DNA of 12,500 bases from Chondrilla cf. caribensis (taxonomy: Eukaryota; Porifera; Demospongiae; Chondrillida; Chondrillidae). A program made the position numbers and the translations under genes. The stretch is taken from the NCBI GenBank assembly GCA_964020155.1, contig OZ026550.1:4888852-4901351 (forward strand), written 5' to 3'. Shown piece after piece: positions 1 through 9,784 of this stretch. The notes beneath the pieces were generated by a model that was not told where the DNA came from, ran no database searches, and worked only from the letters and a program-made list of their open reading frames with translations. Each line of letters starts with the position of its first letter. Within the stretch, counting starts at the first letter, position 1.

Positions 1-72
1 TACAATAATAAGTATCAGCAATTGCAAATTCAGATCCATTAGGAGTTGCTTAATATTTCTTCAATGTACATA

Positions 73-299
73 CCGTATATACAGAAATATTGGCGGTGAT
101 TTAAATTTGGCGATTTGGCGGTCACGGATGCAACAGCCAAATTAATATTCATCAACAGCTACCATGAGGCACCAGATTTTAATGTTATCAACACTCATTC
201 TAGCAAAACCGCCAAATTTAAATTTCACCAGTAATGAATTGGGTCAGGTTTCAGGCAAATTGCCAAATTTTATGACCGCCAATATTTTTGGATAGACGG
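73..299. mobile_element. MITE with TA target duplication (Tc1/mariner-like)
   Basis: The two ends are inverted copies: the left end begins CCGTATATACAGAAATATTG and the right end, read in reverse complement, begins CCGTCTATCCAAAAATATTG. About 22 of the first 25 bases match, and the similarity runs further into GGCGGT and AAATTTGGC blocks. The dinucleotide TA lies just outside both ends (71-72 and 300-301), the target duplication expected of Tc1/mariner-type elements. At 227 bp with no open frame, this is a non-autonomous element. A second inner inverted pair (AAATTTGGCG against CGCCAAATTT-type blocks) makes the element strongly foldable. The family name is inferred from the TA duplication alone. 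Confidence 0.7.
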
Positions 300-301
300 T
301 A

Positions 302-630
302 CAGTATATGCATTATTGTATGTGTCATATGGACAGTAGGGAGCTCGAGAAGTTTTGATTGGCGAGAAAACATCTAGTTTGGTATCAGAATGATCGTACC
401 ACTACCAGGAGTGTGTCCATTCATGTCCAAAGACAAACACCCTTAAGACAAATTCCTGCTTATAACACAAACCACATTTTGAGCATTATTTGGTTTGCTG
501 TACGTATAGTTTACACATGGTATATAAGCAATCTCAATAATGAGAAAAACATCTGATAACAATAATATTATTATGCATATCATTATGTTGTTAATTTGTG
601 TTGTGTGTTATTAACACTTACTCTAGTTAT
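302..630. other. unassigned AT-rich spacer
   Basis: I see no gene, RNA or clear repeat here. The longest open stretch (359-556) lacks a normal ATG start and resembles nothing I know. Confidence 0.5.
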
Positions 631-643
631 AGTATATTAGATT

Positions 644-923
644 TTACTAATTGTGTTAACTATCTTCATTTCAACATCTAGTCCAATCACCGCGTGTTTA
701 AATCCACGCAGTTGTGTGGTCTCATCGGTGTGAGACTGCAGTTGGTAGTACCACCGGTGCAGTATGAAAGGAGAATTGGGAGGGCTGGTTGCTGTGGTGG
801 CTTTGTGGCTCAGTGGTTTATGGTGGCTATAGTCAGACACCCTGGGTTCAAGTCCTGCAGTTGCCGGTTTTACTCTTTTCTCCTTTCTCCCCAGGCAGGT
901 TGTCTTCCAACAAAACTTCTATA
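644..923 (+). mobile_element. chimeric 5S-rRNA/tRNA-derived SINE
   Basis: A perfect 13-bp direct repeat, AGTATATTAGATT, lies at 631-643 and 924-936 and brackets a 280-bp insertion, as expected for LINE-driven retroposition. The first half (about 650-767) aligns by eye with animal 5S rRNA: ATCTAGTCCAATCACCG at 676-692 corresponds to ATCTCGTCTGATCTCGG, and GAGACTGC followed by GTACC and GGTGCAGTA (732-764) corresponds to the 3' part of 5S. The second half carries tRNA-type A and B boxes. The tail (about 875-923) is pyrimidine-rich and ends in CTTCTATA. Known 5S-headed and 5S/tRNA-headed SINEs (SINE3, AmnSINE1-type Deu-SINEs) are the nearest parallels. I did not see the Deu core. Confidence 0.72.
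806..855 (+). promoter_or_regulatory. tRNA-type pol III A and B boxes inside the SINE
   Basis: TGGCTCAGTGG at 806-816 fits the A-box consensus, and GGTTCAAGTCC at 845-855 fits the B-box. The spacing (about 28 bp between boxes) is normal for a tRNA-derived head. The acceptor and anticodon stems do not pair well, so this is a SINE promoter and not a working tRNA gene. Confidence 0.7.
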
Positions 924-1115
924 AGTATATTAGATTATTGGGATTTTTATAATCATAGTCAAGTTTGAAACATCCATTACGATTGGGTATTTTAGTTGGT
1001 GTTTTTGATTCTTTCAGGTCTGTTCCTTCCATATGTTCCAAATATTGCATGGGGAACCACGTCACTTGCGTTTGTGTACATGTGTGTGTGACGATGGATC
1101 GAGCAAGTGTTTCAT

Positions 1116-1442
1116 ACTTCAGCTGTGGTGCCTTAAACAGGAGAAGAACAAATCGCAGCTCGCAACACACACATCCAATGGGCTCTAAAAGCCAAAACGT
1201 GGTTCTATTCACTCAACCCATTAAATTCACTCTGCCCCTCGATCATACATTCAAATATGCAAGATATCGTCGGTACTTATACTTCAGCTGTGATGCCCAG
1301 GACAGGAGAAGAACAAATCCTAGCTTGCTACACGCACATCCATTGGGCTCTAAAAGCTAAAAAGTGGCTCTATTTATATAACCTGTTAAATTTACCCCTA
1401 TTCGCTCTGCCCCTCGATCATACATTCAAATATGCAAGATAT
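1116..1442. repeat. tandem duplication, two copies of about 150-160 bp
   Basis: Copy 1 (1116-1267) and copy 2 (1281-1442) share ACTTCAGCTGTG, AGGAGAAGAACAAATC, GGGCTCTAAAAGC and CTGCCCCTCGATCATACATT in the same order. They are offset by 165 bp at the start and 175 bp at the end, because copy 2 has a small insertion near 1400. Open frames run through both copies but lack conserved protein features. I cannot assign the repeat to a transposon family. Confidence 0.8.
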
Positions 1443-1800
1443 TAAATAGGGATTTTGGACTGCGACGTTGCAACTGTTGTTGGGGAAATCCTTTCGGATT
1501 CAGGAGTGTTTCAAACGCAGTCTGGTGAAGAAAGTTCTTCATCTGGACGTTTCAACCCTGTGGGTCGTCTCCAGCAGTCGGGGTGCCTTGGGAGTTCCCT
1601 CCTTAAATAAGGTTTGGGCTTCCCGCCAAGACACTTCCGGTCTCGTGACTTCCACTCTTTGGACGAACAAAGGAGTCCACGATCGATGCAAGATATCTCC
1701 GAACATGTCCCTCTCGCATGCATACTATGTAGATGCAGTTCACATAATACAGTCGCATTGAGTGTTTCAATGCGTTTTTGCGCCCTGTTACTTGAATACT
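1443..1800. other. unassigned sequence upstream of the promoter
   Basis: This stretch has more balanced base composition than its surroundings. A frame open for about 46 codons (about 1450-1605, no ATG, ending TAA) is rich in Ser and Gly and could be a decayed exon or chance. No domain is recognisable, and no splice sites or poly(A) signal support an upstream gene. Confidence 0.3.
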
Positions 1801-1813
1801 TGCTACTATCCGG

Positions 1814-1845
1814 TATAAATACATCACGTGCAGGAAGTTCACGTG
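1814..1845 (+). promoter_or_regulatory. TATA box with paired E-boxes (protease gene promoter)
   Basis: TATAAATA lies at 1814-1821. It is followed by CACGTG at 1825-1830 and again at 1840-1845, with an Ets-like CAGGAAGT between them (1831-1838). TATA spacing puts the transcription start near 1845, about 190 bp before the start codon at 2037. CACGTG is bound by bHLH-zip factors such as USF, MITF/TFEB and SREBP; which one applies here is unknown. AAAATGGCGG at 1883-1892 resembles a YY1 site near the start of transcription. Confidence 0.5.
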
Positions 1846-1879
1846 ATCATGATAATCATCCCTATTATTATTCATAGTT

Positions 1880-2134
1880 ATGAAAATGGCGGTAAAGGGA
1901 GTGATTGAGATTGTACAAATAGATACGACTTATTGTCGTTTTCTTGTCTATAAACACTACACGATCCAGTGTAAGATCTCTCTGGACAGAGGACTGTTAT
2001 TTGGACCTGAAGGAATCCTCGTGGTCGGAGCTCGTTATGAAAGGAATAAGTCCCAACGTTCCAACGTTGTTGGCTGTTGTCTTTGCTGTGTGCACAGGTT
2101 AGTACGAGCACTTCAGTTGATTGTGCAGACGTAA
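1880..2134 (+). other. upstream ORF overlapping the protease start codon
   Basis: ATG at 1880 and a second in-frame ATG at 1886, in strong context (A at -3, G at +4), open an 84-codon frame. It runs past the protease start at 2037 in a different frame and, in unspliced RNA, ends at 2132-2134. Splicing at 2097/2193 would alter its end. The peptide has no recognisable domain. If transcription starts near 1845, this frame lies in the 5' UTR and should reduce initiation at 2037. A start downstream of 1886 would remove the issue. Confidence 0.35.
2037..2097 (+). CDS. exon 1: start codon and signal peptide
   Basis: It encodes residues 1-20 plus the first base of codon 21. The short polar start is followed by the hydrophobic [10 protein letters not shown], continued in exon 2 by VFVEAS, which is a plausible cleavage site. 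The ATG has G at -3. The donor is CAG|GTTAGT and the intron is 95 bp, ending TTTTTCTAG. An alternative start in exon 2's upstream frame (2156) is GTG, not ATG, so the spliced start is preferred. Confidence 0.72.
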
Positions 2135-5100
2135 GTATATAGTAGTTTCTCGTATGTGCCTGTCACCAGCTGCATTTTGTTGATTTTTCTAGTTTTCGTC
2201 GAAGCTTCTTTTCGCTCCAAGCAACTGTGTGAGGATTTGCCGCCGAGCACGAATCCCTCCGCCTACAAGGGCCGCACCAAGACGTACGTGGCTTTACTGC
2301 GAAGCTCGTCGTCGCCGAGAGTGGCGCTCGATATTGCATCTCGCCTGCAAGCCTTGCAGTATCGCAACGAATCCACCTCCGACATCCACGTTCTTCACGG
2401 AGGTCGACCAGGGGTGGTGTTTTCGGGTTCGAGCAGCGCTCTACACCTGGTGAGTGACTAGCATGCGGTACTCTGTACTAATTTGTACTGCATCCAAACG
2501 TGGGGACTTAGGGTAGAGAATGGAGCTTGGAATTTGGTTAGTACACACTCCTTGTTGTTACACACTCCTGGTTAGTACACACTCCTGATTAGTACACACT
2601 CCTGGTTAGTACACACTCCTTGCTAGCAACCACTCCGATCTTCATAGTGTGTGTCCAGGTGTGCATTGGAATGTGTACATGTGGACACACAGGGGATTGT
2701 ACCACTTATGCTAATGTGGGAGTGAGGCTGTATCCATGTTGTATTGATTGAGATTGTGTTGTATCTATTGAGAATGTGTGTAGTTAGTCACGTATAGTAG
2801 CATCTAAAGCAAACTCCAACAATGTACATAGGCACTATATGATCAATTAAAACCAGTTCCACTAAGTCGGTTCTGCATGCAGCCAGCAAAGACCCGCCAT
2901 GTTGTAACGTCCTGTTTTCATTTGATTCATACTATGTACATATGTAACTGTTCCCGATTGCGCTCAAATCACCAAATGTGATCTGTACTATGGGTTTTGT
3001 TGAGTTTTTTGACAAATGGCACCCCATACAGTATCAATATATGCGTGCGTATGTATGTATGTCTGCATAAGTATGTACGCATGTCAAGTATGTATTGTTG
3101 TGTGTGTGCCCTAGCTAGGATGAATGTTTAGAATGTAATTTGATCTTCATACTGTGTGTCCAGATATGAATTGGAATGCACTAGGTACGTAGTACACACT
3201 CCTGGTCAGTACACACTCCCAGTTAGTACACACTCCTGGTTGGTACGCAGTCCTGGTTAGTACACACTCCTGGTTAGTACACACTCCTGGTTAGTACACA
3301 CTCCTGGTTAGTACATACTCCTGGTCAGTACACATTCCTGGTTAGTACACACTCCCGGTTAGTACACACTCCTGGTTAGTACATACTCTTGGTCAGTACA
3401 CATTCCTGGTTATTACACACTCCTGATTAGTACACACTCCTGTTTAGTACACACTCCTGTTTAGTACACACTCCTGGTTAGTACACACTCCTGGTTAGTA
3501 CACACTCCTGGTCAGTACACATTCCTGGTCAGTACACACTCCTGGTTAGTACACACTCCTGGTCAACACAATGCAAATTCAAATCCAAACTAAAATAGTG
3601 ATATCCATATGTGTGTTCTGTAAGATGAATGTTTGGAATGCAATCCGATCTACGTACCTACGTACATAGTGTATGTCCAGGTGCACATTGGAATGTGTGC
3701 ATGTGGATACGAAGGGGATTGTACCACTTATGCTAATGTGTGAGTGAGGCTGCATCCATGTGTATTGAATGAGATTGTGTGATGTTGAGTGTTATTGTGT
3801 TGTATCAAGTGAGAATGTGTGATATTAAGTGGGATTGTGTAGTGTCAAAAGAGTTTGTATTGTGTTAAATAGATTGTATTGTATTGATTGAGATTGTGTT
3901 GCATCGAAAGAGATGGTGTTAGTAAGTGTGTGTTGAGAATTAGAATGTACATAAAACGTGTTTGTACGTACTTACATACATACGTCAGTGTGTGGCATTG
4001 AGTACAGCTAGAGCCGAGATTGTGTTGAATCAAAAGGGAGTGCATTGTGCTGAGTGAGGTTGTATTGTATCAAGAGAGATGGTGTTAGCGTGTGTTGAGA
4101 ATTGGAATGTACATGAAACGTGTATGTACTTACTTATGTACAGTACATACGTACGTCGGTGTATGGCATTGATTACAGCTAGAGCTGAGATTGTATTGTA
4201 CTGAGTGAGACTGTGTTTTATCGAAAGAGATGGTGTTAGTAAGTGTGTGAATTGGAATTTACATGCAATGTGGTTGTACATGTGTACATCAGTGTGTGGG
4301 TGAGGCTTTAGGGTATTCAGCTTTGGGTGAGATGTTGTATAAGTGTGTTGGTGGGTGGGAGCTGGGAGAAGGTCCACGTGTATTCAGTGTGGCCTGTCAC
4401 TCCATCCTGAATGCAAGCTGTGAAGTGTACGTTTACCAGTCTCTGTGTGTTGAAGCCATCCATTGAAGTATTGGAGTGGAACCTCTGTATTCGTATTATA
4501 ACCTCTACAATCCACTCCCGAACTCCACAACTGAGCATCCACTCTTAAACGCCACCTCTGGGGATCCACTCCCAAACTCCACCACTGGGGATCCGTCCTA
4601 AACTCCACACCAGCTTGAACATACATGCAAAGTACAAATGTACATGTATGTATGTGTATACGTGTTACTGGTCCCGTAGGTAGTCTCAATTGTGAGGTTC
4701 TACTGTACTTCAACTGCTCCCATAGGTGGTCTCAGTTATGACATTCCCCTTGACAGCTACACATGTTTGTACACAGATTTACCTATGTGTACACAAGAGC
4801 AAACCTGACAGATTCACTACTGTTAGCACCCTTTTAATCCTAGTGTCAAGATATGCAAGTACCTAGTGCACAGTGTGTAGTGTGGTCTGATATGCCTTTG
4901 GTTTGCAATCGCTTGTGCAAACACCTCTCCAATCGCGACCTCAGGACGTGTGCCCGTGTGTGCACCTAGTAGACAGTATGTGTGGTATGTACTCGAGTTG
5001 TGAGGTTGAAAGATTTCGATCTGAGGTTCATCGATGATGAGACTGGCATTCGGGATCCATCAATGATGAAACTGTCATCTGTGATTCATCAATGATATAA

Positions 5101-5750
5101 ACAGCATCCATGATCCATCAATGATGAGACCAGCATTAGTGATTCATCAATGAGACCAGCATCTAAGGTCCATCAATGATGAAACCGGCATCCATGATCC
5201 ACCAATGAGGAGACCAATGTGTATGTTATTTATCGAGGTTTTTTCTGGCGAATCAGAAAATTCTCCTTTCTTCATAAGGTTGTTGATACTATATCTTTCT
5301 TGCTCCACTAGACCAATGTAGGTCAAGGTGTACATAGATCGATGTAGAGGTCCATCCTTCTCTCATTCCAGCACCGCATACAATTCTTTGACAGCCTTTC
5401 CAGCCATTCATGCCAAATGTAGAAGCACAGGTGGTCGTACACTCCTTCACTGCACATGAAACCAGATATCCTCGAATAGTTCTTCAATGTGAAACAGGAT
5501 ACCATTGAGTGCATCTCCCAGCTGTGTGTCCAACCCCTCTCCCACTCGAGTGGACTACGTCAAACATTCTGTGCTACCACTTTCAGAGAATCCTTTGGCT
5601 CATCATTCCCTTCTCCTTCCCCCATGCCCCACTGGGAGGGAGTGGAGTGTTGAAAGGAGACTCTAATATGGAGACGCATCAGTTTTGTGGTCTAATGTTT
5701 GTTGTAAAGTCAACAATGATACGTTTGCACCATATTCTGGAGGTTTTGTC

Positions 5751-5819
<69 letters not shown>

Positions 5820-6171
5820 CTATATCTCTGTGTGTGGTTGTGTGTCTACATGTAAGTATGTACCCACAGTCACCCAAGGGAGGTCTTTGTGTGTGGTCCA
5901 CCTGTGTGCTCCTCTGGGCCATCTGACCCAACTGGATCCTGCAATAACAGCACAAGACCAGACATAGGGGAGCCACTACACACACCAAGTTTACATAGCT
6001 GGAGACTCAACCATTGTTGGTAGGTAGTAGTTAGCATATGGGTAAAGGGAGTGTGTATTGTGTGCATACTTGACCTGACTGGTTAAGGTTAAGTGATATC
6101 ATGTCTGTGACCTACGTATGGGTATGGTACTATGTGTGTAGTAGATCTGAGTTGTCATCCAAGGTGTTTTG

Positions 6172-6266
<95 letters not shown>

Positions 6267-7044
6267 TGTGTGTGTGTGTGTGTGTGTTTGTGTGGGTGTG
6301 GGTGTGGGTGTGTGGGTGTTTTGGTGTGTACATGTGTGTGTGCTGTGTGTGTGTTGTGTGGATGGGTGTGAGTGTGTACATGTGTGTGTTGTGTGTGTGT
6401 GTGAGAGAGAGGGGGATGTGAATGTTTGTGTGTGGGTTTGTGTGGATGTGTGTGTCAGTCTTCTTCCAAATCACGTTATCCCCTAACACCATCATAACCT
6501 CACCTCAGCAATCATTTCTCATTTGTGTTTATGTTCTCATTCACTGTTAATTCTTGTTTCCCGCCAGTTGTGTAGCAACAGGCACGTGGAAATGATCGAA
6601 GAAGATGAAGTGATTGTGACTAGTGACTCTGAAGACAGTGGTGAGTTGAGGTCGGGCATGTGGGTGTAGCTACGGTTGCATGGTGGTCATGGTGATGTAT
6701 GTAGGTATTGTTATTTGGTTGCCATGGTAACAAAGTGTGTATCAGGTTATCGTGGTAACAAAATGTATCTGGATGTCATGGTAACAATCTGTGTAGATAT
6801 TATTGTAACTTGTGATTATCGTACATGTGTTTGCACAGGTCAACACAGAGCACCCTACCGTCATTGTAGTTTGTTGATGTTGCACATGTGTTTGCACAGG
6901 TCAACACAGAGCACCCTACCATTTGGACCGGATTGACCAGAGATCTCTACCACTTAACGGACTATTTCTTCCTGATGGAAACGGCTCAACTGTTGAAATC
7001 TTTGTCCTAGATTCGGGGATAAACTACGACCATGAGGAGTTTGG

Positions 7045-7089
<45 letters not shown>

Positions 7090-7206
7090 GACTATATGTG
7101 TGCACACCCAGCCACATATACCTATGTACTTATGTGCCTACAGCCACAGTATGTAGGTAGGTACGTATGTGTGTGATCTGTGTTGTGTGTGTTTGCACAG
7201 TACTTC

Positions 7207-7268
<62 letters not shown>

Positions 7269-8543
7269 TTAGGTGTGTTTGTTTAGTCTACATCTCCCCA
7301 TCATGTGGCTATTAATCCAATTATCCTCCTTTCATCTCACGCATGGATGACGAATGTGTACTTTGTATCATGTTTCATAGCCATTTTGCTCGAAGGTATG
7401 ATCTACTGTTGGTGAGGTCTATCAATACCTTTGCTTCGATCAGAATCTCGCGATCCTCTATTTCAAAGAAATTTGGTACTCTTTGAACTAGGTTGGCCTT
7501 GCTTCCTCCCTTTGTTGAGAGGTTTTCTTCACAAGAAAGTTTAGTGCTGGGACGATTAATTGATTAATCAATCGATTTTCATTTCAAATCTGATTATCAT
7601 TGATAGAGCAAGCAAATCCAGTTAATATGTACTGATAATCGATTTGAAAATTACAGCTGATTCCCAACCCTACTTAAGGTTAGTTATAGTTGCCTTAGAA
7701 GCTGAAACTTCAAGACATTCTACGAATTTATCACAGTTACCTACCTGTTTCAAAGAAATTTGCTACTCTTTGAACTATGTTGGTTGGACTCCCTTTGCTA
7801 AGCAGTTTTCACCCCAAGAAAGCCTCAAGTTTGGTTATAGTTGCCATAGAAACTGAAAAATCAAGACATTCTACGAATTCATCACAGTTACCTATAGCAC
7901 ACAATACATTTATATAGCAGCTCATTCACACTGAATCCAGGTGACCCGGCCCTATTTTGCGGGCAGTGTGTGTGTGTAACTTTGCATTTTGTCCATTTGT
8001 AATAACCCCCGCTGCTGTCCTTTCTTGTATCCTGATCCCGGTTCTGATATGAATCTGAAATGGGACTGGTGTGTGGACTGTGTTTTGCAAAACACCTTAC
8101 AAAGTGATCTACAAATGTTTTTTTTGTTAAGCTTTGAGAAGTGTGTGCTCTGTGGATGTGTGTTGAATTGGACGCATATTTTGTCAATGTTGCCATTGCT
8201 GCCTTCTGTGTGTGTATGTGCATGTATATGTACATACTTACATATACATACGTATGTGTGTGTACAGTAGAGTGACATGAATTTATGTAGATACAGTGAA
8301 TTCTCATTAATCCGCCACTGCTTCATCCACCAAACCTTTTAATCTGCCACAATTTAAGTACCAATATAATGACCTACAAGTACCAATGGATGTCCAGTCA
8401 ATCTACCAAACTCATCATCCCACCGTACCTATTGAAAACAGTTTGTGACCCATGATTGAAAATTCACTGTATGACGTATGTACATGTATGTACATATGTT
8501 TCCTGTTATGATGTATGTACAAATGCCATATGTAGACACACGT

Positions 8544-8582
<39 letters not shown>

Positions 8583-8722
8583 CACACACACACGCACGCA
8601 CACACACGCACACACGCACACACACACGTACACACACACACACACACGCACACACGCACACACACACACACACACACGCACACACGCACACACACACACA
8701 CACACACACGTACACACACACA

Positions 8723-8763
<41 letters not shown>

Positions 8764-9725
8764 TACTGTTACACATTCCTTGCTCAGGTCGAGCTGTGTA
8801 TGGCGGATATGATGCTATAGATGATCAAGGTATTTGGGGTCATGATAGAATGGGACGAGACTGCTTCGGACACGGGACACTGGTTGCCTCCATAGCGGCG
8901 GGAAAGACCTACGGTGTTGCCCCGGGTGCATTGTTGAGGAGTGTGCGTGTTCTCCCGTGTAACAAGATGGGGACAGTGGTGAGGATGATGAAGGGACTGG
9001 ACTACATCATCGCCCAGAAGAAGGCCAACCCGGGGAGAAAGGTGATCTTGCACAGTCACGTAATTCGACAGACAAAGCTCAATCCAAATAGAAGACTCAA
9101 TCGCGCATGTACTATAATAGTGAATTCTTGTTAATCTGAACATCACAGCTTCTGCTTCCTTTCACATAAAGTCCATTTCTCCCACATAAAGTCCCTTTTC
9201 TCTCATATGAAGTCCCTTCCCTCTCACATAAAGTCCCTTCCCTCTCACATAAAGTCCCTTTCTCTCACATAAAGTCCCCTCCCTCTCACATAAAGTCCCC
9301 TCCCTCTCACATGAAGTCCCCTCCCTCTCACATAAAGTCCCCTCCCTCTTACATAAAGTCCCCTCCCTCTTACATAAAGTCCCCTTCCTCTCACGTAAAG
9401 TCCCCTCCCTCTCACATGAAGTCCCCTCCCTCTCACATAAAGTCCCCTTCCTCTTACATAAAGTCCCCTTACTCTTACATAAAGTCCCCCTCTTACATAA
9501 CTTCCCCCTTTCTCTTGTATTGCAGATCATTATTGTGTGCTCTCTGCTGGCCACTCATATTCGGAAGGACCTCAATGTCGAGATTGAAGAAGCCTTCAAG
9601 GCTGGGATACCTGTTGTGGTGGCCGCTGGAAACTGGAACAGGGATGCATGTAACTACAGTCCTGCATCTTCACCATATGCAATTGTTGTAGGTGTGTGTG
9701 TGTGTGTGCGTGCGTGTGTGTGTGT

Positions 9726-9784
<59 letters not shown>

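Larger units (their letters stand above)
2450..6567. other. intron 2 (4.1 kb), repeat-packed
   Basis: It is the longest intron of the gene, bounded by GTGAGT and CCGCCAG. It holds two 17-bp minisatellites, duplicated blocks, a 150-166-bp tandem repeat, a pogo-like element, a 30-bp minisatellite, a possibly decayed minus-strand coding stretch and two (TG)n tracts, each listed separately. The remaining segments, such as 2800-3115, 4715-5025 and 5820-6170, show no recognisable feature. Confidence 0.8.

Noticed and set aside
793..870. Functional tRNA gene
   Set aside because: A and B boxes are good, but the acceptor and T stems pair poorly, and the segment lies inside a SINE bounded by target duplications.
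2156..2461. Unspliced start for the protease with its own hydrophobic leader
   Set aside because: The first codon is GTG, not ATG (the nearby ATG at 2154 is out of frame). The leader-like residues are the translated pyrimidine tract of intron 1.
3186..3564. CRISPR array
   Set aside because: Units are 17 bp, head to tail, with no unique spacers, in a eukaryotic intron.
3845..4377. Minus-strand ORFs in the 150-166-bp tandem repeat
   Set aside because: They follow the repeat period and have low-complexity His/Thr content, with no domain.
6178..6486. Long frames of Cys-Val or Thr-His repeats over TG/CA tracts (also at 5749, 8478, 8415, 9692, 10346)
   Set aside because: They are translations of dinucleotide repeats, open in several frames on both strands, and not proteins.
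6839..6936. Exon 4 beginning at the first acceptor copy
   Set aside because: It adds 61 nt, shifts the frame and hits a stop, losing the catalytic Asp motif. The second copy joins in frame to [10 protein letters not shown].
9042..9134. Exon 5 reading on through 9041 to the stop at 9132
   Set aside because: It would truncate the protease before Asn300 and Ser365. Splicing at 9041 joins in frame to exon 6 with the 92-residue His-Asn spacing of proteinase K.
9162..9554. 130-codon minus-strand frame of repeated short units, and its plus-strand partner at 9311
   Set aside because: The minisatellite unit is 21 bp, so any frame without a stop in one unit stays open through the array. It lies in an intron.
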